DNA of 24,398 bases from Desulfobacterales bacterium. GTDB lineage: Bacteria; Desulfobacterota; DSM-4660; Desulfatiglandales; B25-G16. The notes beneath the pieces were generated by a model that saw nothing but the letters and a program-made list of their open reading frames with translations, was not told where the DNA came from and did no database searches. The stretch lies in contig JABXJY010000014.1 in NCBI GenBank assembly GCA_013375385.1, forward strand, positions 1-24,398. Direction: 5' to 3'. The position numbers and the translations under genes were made by a program. This document shows, one piece after another, positions 7,549 to 14,083 of this stretch (position 1 is the stretch's first letter; every line of letters begins with the position of its first letter).

Positions 7549-8304
7549 ATGGCCCATAACTCTGTTGGATTTAAGGATAGAAGAGTGATTGTTACCGGAG
7601 GCACCAAAGGCCTGGGAAAGGCAATAGCCTTGGCCTTTGCCCGGGAAGGTGCATGGGTGGGCGTAAATTATTCCTCCGATGATGAAAGCGCATCGAGGAC
7701 AGAGGTGGAACTGGAAAGCGTGGCAACAAAATCCCTTCTCTTAAAGGCAGATGTCTCTATCGGGGCTGATGTTCAGAAGATGATAAGTAGCGTCTTAGAC
7801 CAATGGGAATATGTGGATATCCTGGTTAACAATGCCGGAATCATCAGAGACAAACTGCTCATGTTCCTCGACGAGGAGGATTGGGATCGGGTGCTGGAAG
7901 TTAACCTGAAGGGAACGTATCTGTGCTCCAGGGCAATCATAAAGACCATGATAGCTCGGAGGTTTGGTCGTATTATTAATATCACCTCACCCAGTGCACT
8001 TACAGGAAGGGCGGGCCAGACAAACTATGCGGCCTCAAAGGGGGGGATAATCTCCTTTACCAGATCCCTTTCCAAGGAGATGGCCCGCCTGGGCATTACG
8101 GTAAACGCCGTGTGCCCGGGGATCATTTCCACACCTATGATAGAAAATCTGGACCAGGAGACAAAGAGCAATCTCTTACATATGATTCCTATGGGTAGGT
8201 TCGGTGAACCAGAAGACGTTGCCTGGGCAGTTCTCTTCCTGGCATCAGAAAAGGCAGGATATATTACCGGCCAGGTATTGGCTGCTGATGGTGGTTTGAC
8301 CTGA
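7549..8304 (+). CDS. fabG: 3-oxoacyl-ACP reductase-like short-chain dehydrogenase (FabG family)
   Basis: The 251-residue protein is a classical SDR: cofactor loop TGGTKGLG at 16-23, NNAG at 94-97, Asn119 in EVNLKG, catalytic Ser147 in INITSPSA, and Tyr160/Lys164 in TNYAASK, then the CPG turn (NAVCPG) and a C-terminal GQVLAADGG as in FabG. It should reduce a 3-ketoacyl group on an acyl carrier protein with NADPH. It heads an operon with ACP and two ketosynthase-like genes, so it is probably the dedicated reductase of that line and not the housekeeping FabG. The ACP gene begins 9 bases after its stop. No ribosome-binding site is visible before the ATG, but the N-terminus is the right length for the fold. 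Confidence 0.92.
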   Translation: MAHNSVGFKDRRVIVTGGTKGLGKAIALAFAREGAWVGVNYSSDDESASRTEVELESVATKSLLLKADVSIGADVQKMISSVLDQWEYVDILVNNAGIIRDKLLMFLDEEDWDRVLEVNLKGTYLCSRAIIKTMIARRFGRIINITSPSALTGRAGQTNYAASKGGIISFTRSLSKEMARLGITVNAVCPGIISTPMIENLDQETKSNLLHMIPMGRFGEPEDVAWAVLFLASEKAGYITGQVLAADGGLT

Positions 8305-8313
8305 AATAGATGA

Positions 8314-8613
8314 ATGAGAGGTAAGAAATTGGATGAGATCGTCAACAATTCAGAGGCACTGTGCGAATTTCTCAAGAAAATGATCATTGACACCCTTAAG
8401 TTAGAAGGTGTTACTGTAGAAAGAATCGACAGGAGTGCCCCCCTGTTCAGGAAAGGATTGGGCCTCGATTCCATAGACGCCCTGGAACTTGTGGTGGCCA
8501 TCGAGAAGATCTTTGATGTTATCATCGAGGATGAGGAGGTTGGAAAAAGGGCATTCGCTTCGATAAGTGCTTTGGCTGGGTTCATACAGAACAAATATAA
8601 GCAGAGGAACTAG
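8314..8613 (+). CDS. acyl carrier protein
   Basis: A 99-residue, acidic, helical protein with the phosphopantetheine attachment motif in GLGLDSIDALELVVAIE; Ser53 is the attachment residue and DSI replaces the common DSL. It would carry the growing acyl chain for the ketosynthase, reductase and thioesterase of the same operon. It is slightly longer than the ~77 residues of the housekeeping ACP. The start is open: the ATG at 8314 has no ribosome-binding site, while TTG at 8329 has GAGAGG with 7-base spacing and would give 94 residues. Three bases separate its stop from the thioesterase start. Confidence 0.93.
   Translation: MRGKKLDEIVNNSEALCEFLKKMIIDTLKLEGVTVERIDRSAPLFRKGLGLDSIDALELVVAIEKIFDVIIEDEEVGKRAFASISALAGFIQNKYKQRN
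8316..8321 (+). promoter_or_regulatory. ribosome-binding site suggesting a TTG start for the ACP gene
   Basis: GAGAGG, 7 bases before the in-frame TTG at 8329. The earlier ATG at 8314 would overlap this site and has nothing comparable upstream. Confidence 0.45.
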
Positions 8614-8616
8614 CCT

Positions 8617-9042
8617 GTGCAGTGGGTAGAGACAGAGGAAACGGTCCGTTTTAACGAAGTGGACGAATGGGGGATGGCCTGGTATGGGCATTATATGGCA
8701 TGGTTTGAGGCTGGTCGGATATCACTGCTGCGGCGGTTTGATCTTCTGCCGAGGCAAATCGTTGACCTGGGTTATGTTGCACCTGTAGTCAGTTTAAAAT
8801 GCGATTTCAAGAACCCAGCAGCATCTGGTGACCGGATCATTATTAGAACGACCGCGGTCAAACCGGAAATCGCAGCCTTAATATTTAAATTTGAGATATT
8901 GCTCAAAGAGAATCGAACCCTTCTTGCTCGGGGAGAAACGACACAGGTGCTTTTGACAACCAACAGAAAAATGATTTATCGACTGAGCGGGGAACTTGAA
9001 AGGCGAATAAACAACTTAGTAGACTATTGTCTACAAGATTAG
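8617..9042 (+). CDS. hotdog-fold acyl-CoA/acyl-ACP thioesterase (4HBT family)
   Basis: The 141-residue protein opens with ETVRFNEVDEWGMAWYGHYM, the 4-hydroxybenzoyl-CoA thioesterase signature with catalytic Asp16 and the following G-x-x-x-x-G/N-H-Y helix, then LKCDFKNPAASGD, the usual beta-sheet core of single hotdog thioesterases (YbgC-like length). It probably cleaves the finished or stalled acyl chain from the carrier protein. The GTG start at 8617 is supported by AGAGGA 8 bases upstream (8603-8608), inside the end of the ACP gene. The position between ACP and ketosynthases makes a proofreading or chain-release role likely; transfer to another acceptor cannot be excluded. Confidence 0.9.
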   Translation: MQWVETEETVRFNEVDEWGMAWYGHYMAWFEAGRISLLRRFDLLPRQIVDLGYVAPVVSLKCDFKNPAASGDRIIIRTTAVKPEIAALIFKFEILLKENRTLLARGETTQVLLTTNRKMIYRLSGELERRINNLVDYCLQD

Positions 9043-9063
9043 AATCTTCATTTTTGAATCGGT

Positions 9064-9744
9064 ATGAGAATCTGTGCTGTCATCCCGGCTTTCAATAATG
9101 AGACCACTATTTCTAAGGTCGTTGAGAAAACACGGCGTGAGATTGATCACGTGGTGGTTGTAGACGATGGCTCTACCGATGAAACAGCGCGCTTAGCTCG
9201 AGATGCTGGGGCTCATGTCATACGGGTTTCGAAAAACAGAGGCAAGGGAAATGCCCTGCGTATCAGCTTCAAATATGCGCTGGTCAATAATTTCGACGCT
9301 ACCATTACCCTTGATTCCGACTTGCAGCACGATCCATCTGAAATACCCAAATTTATTGAACATCATGCGACCAACAGATCAAAGATTGTTATTGGTGCCA
9401 GATTACATGGCAGGGGAAAGATGCCCCGCATTCGTTATGCCAACAACATAATAGGCACCTATACCTTCTCCTGGTTGATCGGCCAGCCTGTTGAGGATTC
9501 ACAATGTGGGTTCAGGCTCTATGACCGTGAAGTGATGGAAAACATCCACGTTCTGAATGATGGTTTTGAGGCAGAGGCCGACATCCTGCTCAGAGCAGGT
9601 AAGCGGGGTTACAAGATGGGCTTTGTGCCTATTAAAACGATCTATTTCTCAAACCACGAACACCGATCCTACTACCGCCCCATAAAGGATACGTTTCGTA
9701 TCAGCATCATATTTCTCATGAATCTGTTCTGGAAAGATCGATGA
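9064..9744 (+). CDS. family 2 glycosyltransferase, dolichol/polyprenyl-phosphate mannose synthase-like
   Basis: This 226-residue GT-A enzyme has AVIPAFNNETTI at the N-terminus, VVVVDDGSTDET (Asp34/Asp35) for nucleotide-sugar binding, the metal-binding DSD at 84-86 (TLDSDLQHDP), and SQCGFRLYD near the acceptor site, as in DPM1-type synthases. No membrane segment follows, so it is the short soluble form. It would transfer a sugar from a nucleotide donor to a lipid phosphate or lipid alcohol. Its place in the middle of an acyl-chain operon, ending with a 4-base ATGA overlap into the ketosynthase, is unusual and suggests the lipid product is glycosylated. No clear ribosome-binding site precedes the ATG. 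Confidence 0.9.
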   Translation: MRICAVIPAFNNETTISKVVEKTRREIDHVVVVDDGSTDETARLARDAGAHVIRVSKNRGKGNALRISFKYALVNNFDATITLDSDLQHDPSEIPKFIEHHATNRSKIVIGARLHGRGKMPRIRYANNIIGTYTFSWLIGQPVEDSQCGFRLYDREVMENIHVLNDGFEAEADILLRAGKRGYKMGFVPIKTIYFSNHEHRSYYRPIKDTFRISIIFLMNLFWKDR

Positions 9745-11000
9745 TCACAAATACCTCAAAGCGGGTCGCCGTAACAGGGCTTGGTATCATAACCGCCATC
9801 GGGGAGTCCATGCCCACCTTCAGGGAAGCACTCTTTAATGGGAAGTGTGGAATTGGGCCAACATCACTTTTTGACACCACCGGTTTTCCCTGTCAGGTGG
9901 CCGCACAAATAAAAAACAGAAACCTGGAGGCCCTGTTCAAATCCCAGGAAATAAGAAGGTTTTCCCGGTGTGATCTTTTGGGGCTCATTGCTGCTCAGGA
10001 AGCCCTATCAGATGCTAATCTGGATCTCGAAACATGCTCCAAGAACAAGATCGGTGTTGTATTGGGGGGTGGCGCAGGCGGTATGCCCTCGTGGGAGAGA
10101 TATCGCCGCACATCATGGTCAAAAAAAACCAAGCCGAGACCTTCCCTCCTGCTCCCCGTCGCACACTGCACCTTAACCGATCTCATTGCCAGCCGCTATA
10201 GGCTGACTGGATTTCGGGCGACTATTTCAACGGCCTGTTCTTCAAGTGCTACCTCAATTGGGTATGGCTTTGATTTGATTCGATCAGGTGCACAGGAGAT
10301 TATGGTCACAGGAGGAAGCGAATCTCTTTCAGAATTGACCTTTGCGGGATTCAATTCTTTGAGACTCATGGACCCTGAGTACTGCCGCCCCTTTGATAAG
10401 AGGCGTCGGGGGCTCTCTCTCGGGGAGGGGGCTGCAATCCTTATTTTGGAAGACTATGAGAGTGCCGAAGATAGAGGAGCGCCCATTTACGCAGAAGTGC
10501 TTGGCTATGCCACTAATTCGGATGCCTTTCATATGACCTCCCCGGACCCCCAGGGAATGGGTATGAGCAGGGTGATAGTAAAGGCCCTGGAGATAGCCAA
10601 CGTGAGTACCGATCAAGTGGACTATATCAATGCCCATGGTACAGCTACCAAGATTAACGATCAAATGGAAACCAAGGCCATCAAGAGGGTCTTTGGCGAG
10701 AAAGGTGCCAGAGATCTGGCCATCAGTTCAACAAAATCCATGGTCGGTCATTGTCTCGGATCAGCAGGAGCAATCGAAGCAGTAGCCACAGTCCAGGCCC
10801 TGTGCGAACAGGTTGTCCCACCTACGATACACCTGGAGAATCCCGACCCAGATTGTGATTTGGACTATGTTCCCAACACTTCCAGGACACGGGAAATCCG
10901 TATCGCCCTGAACAATTCCTTTGCCTTTGGCGGAAATAATACCTCAGTGGTTTTTGGCCGAGGTCAGGTGCGAAAGGAAGAGCTGAGGGGTTGCAAATGA
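9741..11000 (+). CDS. fabF: beta-ketoacyl-ACP synthase (KAS II/FabF-like, active)
   Basis: The 419-residue thiolase-fold enzyme has an intact active site: Cys166 in ATISTACSSSATS, His299 in INAHGTAT, Lys332 and His337 in STKSMVGHCLGSAGAIEA, plus the C-terminal NNSFAFGGNN. It should condense malonyl-ACP with an acyl chain. It is followed by a second ketosynthase-like gene with no catalytic residues, the arrangement of KS-alpha and chain-length-factor pairs in type II polyketide and aryl polyene synthesis, so a heterodimer is likely. It overlaps the glycosyltransferase and the next gene by 4 bases each (ATGA), a sign of coupled translation. FabF is the nearest name; it is probably not the housekeeping enzyme. 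Confidence 0.93.
   Translation: MITNTSKRVAVTGLGIITAIGESMPTFREALFNGKCGIGPTSLFDTTGFPCQVAAQIKNRNLEALFKSQEIRRFSRCDLLGLIAAQEALSDANLDLETCSKNKIGVVLGGGAGGMPSWERYRRTSWSKKTKPRPSLLLPVAHCTLTDLIASRYRLTGFRATISTACSSSATSIGYGFDLIRSGAQEIMVTGGSESLSELTFAGFNSLRLMDPEYCRPFDKRRRGLSLGEGAAILILEDYESAEDRGAPIYAEVLGYATNSDAFHMTSPDPQGMGMSRVIVKALEIANVSTDQVDYINAHGTATKINDQMETKAIKRVFGEKGARDLAISSTKSMVGHCLGSAGAIEAVATVQALCEQVVPPTIHLENPDPDCDLDYVPNTSRTREIRIALNNSFAFGGNNTSVVFGRGQVRKEELRGCK
10985..10990 (+). promoter_or_regulatory. ribosome-binding site that decides the start of the inactive ketosynthase gene
   Basis: GAGGGG lies 6 bases before ATG 10997 and directly touches the upstream in-frame TTG at 10991. The ATG is therefore preferred, giving an ATGA overlap with the ketosynthase stop. 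Confidence 0.6.
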
Positions 11001-12217
11001 TCGATATTGTGATCACGGGTATTGGAGTTGTCAGTCCACTTGGTGTGGGACGAGAATCCTTCTGGGATAACTGCAGCAAGGCAAAGACAGGAATAAAAAA
11101 AATCACCTCCTTTGACACGAGTTCCCTACGATCTAATGTCGCTGGTTGGGTTGAGGACTTTGATCCAAGTCAGTTTATGCCACCGGGGGTCTATCGGCGA
11201 ATGAGCAGAATCTCAAGGATGGCGGTAGCCTCCAGCGTGGAGGCCCTGAAAGACAGCGGACTGATTCTGGATACGATCGACAGAGGAAGAATCGCTGTTA
11301 TTATGGGAACATCATACGGTAGCAGTTCTCATGTGGAAGACTTTTATATCAGCCTTCTCAGAGATGGGCCTCGAGGCGCTCAGCCATTCTTATTCCCGGA
11401 GACTGTCCCTAATGCACCTGCAAGCCATATTGCCATGCTTCATGGGATAACAGGCCCTAACAGCACCTTTTGCCAAAACGAGATCTCAGCAGAGAATGCC
11501 ATCCTGTATGCCCAGAATCTGCTGTCACAGAATCAGGTGGATGTGGCCCTGGTGGGAGGAGCCGATGAGTTATCTGCTATACAGTATTGCTGTTATGATG
11601 CCGTGGGGGCGCTCAACAAGGTCAGAGTAGAGAATGATGAACCGGTAAATCCTAAACCCGGTGGCGGCCTGATTCTTGGGGAAGGGGCCGGGGTTCTGGT
11701 CATGGAGAGGCTCGATTTCGCTCTTGAGCGAGATGCAGAGATCTATGCAATTCTCAGATCGGGTGTAATTACAGGGGGCGTAACATCCATTGGACATTAC
11801 GAAGCCGAAGGGGAACAGATGGCCCGGGCTATGTCCATGGCCATGAAAGAGGCTAACGTCGACCCCGGTGAGATTGATCAGATCAATGTCTCCGCCAATT
11901 TTTCCGGTGAATTAGATCGCATGGAGTATAATCAGCTTAAAAGAACCTTCACAAAGGCTATAAACAATCTGGCGGTTACACCGTTGAAATATCTCACTGG
12001 TGATTTCGGGGGAGCCGGAGCCATCCGGGCAGCCGCCATTGTTCTTAGCCTCCATCGCCAGTTGCCCCTTCCCACTCTAAGCGCTGAAATATTGAAGGGT
12101 GAGCTTGAGTGTTCCCTGGAGTGGGATATACATCTGGCAGGCAAAACTCGGGTAGCCCTGATGACGACCACCACGTTTGGTGGAGGGAGTGCCAGCCTCA
12201 TTTTTGCTAGAAGTTAA
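10997..12217 (+). CDS. chain-length-factor-like ketosynthase without catalytic residues
   Basis: A 406-residue thiolase-fold protein that aligns along its length with the preceding ketosynthase (opening MIDIVITGIGVVSPLGVGRE, closing TTTFGGGSASL). All three catalytic residues are replaced: at the Cys position GPNSTFCQNEISAENA puts Glu162 (a Cys, 159, lies three residues earlier); the first His becomes Ser299 (INVSANFSGELD); the second His becomes Asp336 (LKYLTGDFGGAGAIRA). Lys331 is kept. Known chain-length factors have Gln or another residue instead of Cys and shape the chain-length pocket next to the active partner. Here Glu would be in that position; acid decarboxylation of malonyl-ACP or a purely structural role are both possible. 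It ends 17 bases before the radical SAM gene. Confidence 0.88.
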   Translation: MIDIVITGIGVVSPLGVGRESFWDNCSKAKTGIKKITSFDTSSLRSNVAGWVEDFDPSQFMPPGVYRRMSRISRMAVASSVEALKDSGLILDTIDRGRIAVIMGTSYGSSSHVEDFYISLLRDGPRGAQPFLFPETVPNAPASHIAMLHGITGPNSTFCQNEISAENAILYAQNLLSQNQVDVALVGGADELSAIQYCCYDAVGALNKVRVENDEPVNPKPGGGLILGEGAGVLVMERLDFALERDAEIYAILRSGVITGGVTSIGHYEAEGEQMARAMSMAMKEANVDPGEIDQINVSANFSGELDRMEYNQLKRTFTKAINNLAVTPLKYLTGDFGGAGAIRAAAIVLSLHRQLPLPTLSAEILKGELECSLEWDIHLAGKTRVALMTTTTFGGGSASLIFARS

Positions 12218-12234
12218 TAATATGAATCGTTATT

Positions 12235-13608
12235 ATGAAAGTTCTTCTCGTTTCGCCCAATGTTGAGTCTCTTCCTGATCCTGTTTTTCCCCTCGGTTTA
12301 GCATACATCACCGCTTCCCTGGAAAAAAACCGAATCCAGTATCAGGTTCTGGACCTGTGTTTTGTTCAGGACTATGAAGTCGCTATTGAGTCTGCCATAA
12401 CCTCCTTCCAACCTGATATCATAGGCCTGTCGCTGAGAAATCTCGATAATGTGAGTTATCCACATTATATCTCTTACCTCCCCTTCTATCGCAAGGTCGT
12501 TCAGACTGTCAGGAGACAAAGCCAGGGACTCATCGTCATAGGGGGAAGCGGGTTCTCCCTGATGCCCGGGGCAGTATTAGAATACCTGGGCGCTGATTTT
12601 GGAATCCCAGGCGAGGGTGAACTCTCCTTTATCAGGCTCATAAACGATCTCGAGGGGAAAAAAGGCACCTATGGCAGCCTGAGATCAGGAACTGCCGATC
12701 GTCCCACTGAAAGTATTGAAGACCTGAACGCCCTGCCAATTCCAGATCGCTCAGGATTCGACAACGATGCCTATCTAAGACGGGGGGGGATGGGCAACAT
12801 ACAGACAAAAAGGGGCTGCCCTTTCACATGCATCTACTGCACCTACCCTCTTATCGAAGGGGGGAAAGTGAGATTGCGAAACCCAAGATTTATCTGCGAT
12901 GAGATTGAGGGCATGCTGGGATACGGGATAGACAATCTCTTCTTTGTTGATAATACATTTAACTATCCCATAGACCATGCCCAAGCCATCTGCAAGGAGA
13001 TTATCAGCCGTAAGCTCCCCGTGAAATGGAGTTGCTACGCTAATCCCAGATTTGTCACCCCAGAACTTATCGAATTGATGCTTGCTTCAGGCTGCACCGG
13101 GCTGGAATTCGGAAGCGATGCTGCTAATGAGACCATGCTGGTCAATCTGGGCAAAAACTTTACCGTCAAAGATCTGAGGAAGGCCTCTGCCATCTGCCAG
13201 AAGTCAGGCATATCTTTTTGTCATAACCTGCTTTTGGGAGGACCGGGGGAGACAATGGAGACAGTTCATCAGACACTGGATGCAATAAGCAATATGTCTC
13301 CCACAGCCGTTATCTGTATGATCGGTATCAGGGTGTTTCCAGAGACCAGATTGTCTCTCATCGCCACCGAGGAGGGAATGATTGGCCCTGAAGAGGATTT
13401 CCTAGAAAAGGTCTTTTACCTCTCTCCTGCCATAGAAGACGAAATCCTGCCTTTCATAGAAGGATTCTCAAAGCAAAACCCGACTTGGATATTCCCCGGC
13501 CTGAATATTAATATAACTGTGGAACTACAAAAGAAATTGCGCCGCTTCGGAATCAAAGGGCCTCTCTGGGAGCATATGAAGATTGGAGAAAGGTTTAGGA
13601 AGGGATAA
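12235..13608 (+). CDS. B12-binding-domain radical SAM enzyme of the acyl-chain operon
   Basis: The 457-residue protein has an N-terminal Rossmann-like cobalamin-binding-type domain (about 1-145: MKVLLVSPNVES, PDIIGLSLRNLDN, IVIGGSGFSLMPG, GIPGEGE) without the DxHxxG cobalamin-ligand motif, then a radical SAM barrel with KRGCPFTCIYCTYPLIEGG (Cys195, Cys199, Cys202), FFVDNTFNYP and the glycine-rich LLLGGPGETMETV. This class makes C-methyl groups, ring closures or C-C bonds on unactivated carbon. As the last gene after ACP, FabG, KS and the inactive KS it most likely acts on the acyl chain. From memory, similar proteins occur in candidate ladderane-lipid clusters of anammox bacteria and some sulfate reducers. 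No ribosome-binding site is visible before the ATG. An IS110 remnant abuts its stop. Confidence 0.9.
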   Translation: MKVLLVSPNVESLPDPVFPLGLAYITASLEKNRIQYQVLDLCFVQDYEVAIESAITSFQPDIIGLSLRNLDNVSYPHYISYLPFYRKVVQTVRRQSQGLIVIGGSGFSLMPGAVLEYLGADFGIPGEGELSFIRLINDLEGKKGTYGSLRSGTADRPTESIEDLNALPIPDRSGFDNDAYLRRGGMGNIQTKRGCPFTCIYCTYPLIEGGKVRLRNPRFICDEIEGMLGYGIDNLFFVDNTFNYPIDHAQAICKEIISRKLPVKWSCYANPRFVTPELIELMLASGCTGLEFGSDAANETMLVNLGKNFTVKDLRKASAICQKSGISFCHNLLLGGPGETMETVHQTLDAISNMSPTAVICMIGIRVFPETRLSLIATEEGMIGPEEDFLEKVFYLSPAIEDEILPFIEGFSKQNPTWIFPGLNINITVELQKKLRRFGIKGPLWEHMKIGERFRKG

Positions 13609-13708
13609 TTGAGACCTGTGATCCACCAAGAGCTTTATGTAGGTCAATACCAATGTAAACCAGTTTTCCTTTGACATTAATTTTGTCTTTCTTTACCTTT
13701 GTTGCCAT
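13609..13708 (-). pseudogene. IS110-family recombinase, N-terminal remnant with frameshift
   Basis: From ATG 13708 the minus strand reads a basic lead (MATKVKKDKINVKGK) and then LVYIGIDLHK, the first beta-strand of the DEDD RuvC-like domain of IS110 recombinases with its catalytic Asp. Right after HK the frame breaks; in the shifted frame the next codons read SSWWITGL, just what IS110 proteins have there, so one A has probably been lost from an A-run near 13634. Similarity stops around 13612, four bases from the stop of the radical SAM gene, leaving about 33 of the usual 300-400 residues. The catalytic Ser domain is absent, so the remnant cannot be active. AAGG lies 7-8 bases before the ATG. 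Confidence 0.7.
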
Positions 13709-13913
13709 GGAACGCCCTTAATCTCTCACAGAGTGCCCAGAGGCTCAGAGTTTTTAGGCTATAGCCTCGTATGACAGCAGTACTATCCATTGTCAAGAGT
13801 ACATTACGAGGCTCATCGATGTCCACCCATGGTGGACTGATCGTTTGTCCTGATTTCGCGTCCCTGCCCCGCCCAATCTCATTCTATTTCAGCGGGGTCA
13901 GAAAATCAGGACA
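13709..13913 (-). ncRNA. candidate bridge-RNA-type leader of the IS110 remnant
   Basis: IS110-group elements encode a structured guide (bridge) RNA in the non-coding end before the recombinase gene. Here the 205 bases before the broken recombinase contain, in minus-strand order, stem A (13903-13913 with 13846-13856, 11 bp, inner 6 bp stem 13892-13897 with 13867-13872), stem B (13831-13837 with 13821-13827, loop of 3) and stem C (13805-13813 with 13763-13771, 9 bp, with an inner GTACT/AGTAC pairing and internal loops). Length, place and the looped stems fit the bridge-RNA plan of a 5' stem-loop plus two binding loops. The stems are seen; the identity is inferred, and the RNA is likely inactive now. 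Confidence 0.4.
13756..13767. repeat. perfect 12-base palindrome
   Basis: AGGCTATAGCCT reads the same on both strands. It overlaps the outer strand of stem C in the IS110 leader, so it could offer an alternative fold or a protein site. Confidence 0.5.
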
Positions 13914-13935
13914 GCATGACAATTATCTCTGTAAT

Positions 13936-14020
13936 CCCTGCCCGCCATCGCTCTCGCTCAGGCGAGGCAGGCGGGTCTGCGGGCTCTAGCGATCCCGCTT
14001 GCGGGAGAGCGAGCGAGAGA
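13936..14020. repeat. GC-rich short inverted-repeat element
   Basis: CTCTCGCTC (13951-13959) pairs with GAGCGAGAG (14011-14019). Within or beside it are CCTGCC (13937-13942) with GGCAGG (13966-13971), CCCGCC (13941-13946) with GGCGGG (13970-13975), and the tight hairpin CCCGC-TT-GCGGG (13994-14005). The block is far richer in GC and in simple GAGC/GCGA words than its surroundings and looks like a small dispersed hairpin repeat or MITE-like piece. It lies between the IS110 leader and the protease gene, so the open frame that runs through it is probably not translated. Confidence 0.45.
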
Positions 14021-14083
14021 TATTGCAGTGGAATTTGGACCCGGTCAGATCCTTTCGCACCGGGCCAAGTTTGTGTGACAACG

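Noticed and set aside
8025..8594. 189-codon minus-strand frame opposite fabG and the ACP gene
   Set aside because: Both genes on the plus strand are unmistakable; the antisense product is Ser/Ala/Thr-rich with no domain.
13821..13837. GTCCACC-CAT-GGTGGAC hairpin as a stand-alone terminator for the radical SAM operon
   Set aside because: It lies over 200 bases past the stop with no T-run, and fits better as a stem of the IS110 leader.
13916..14083. 56-residue N-terminal extension of the protease from ATG 13916
   Set aside because: It runs through the GC-rich hairpin repeat and begins next to the IS110 leader, has low-complexity Arg/Ser/Gly content, and would bury the signal peptide that starts at 14084.
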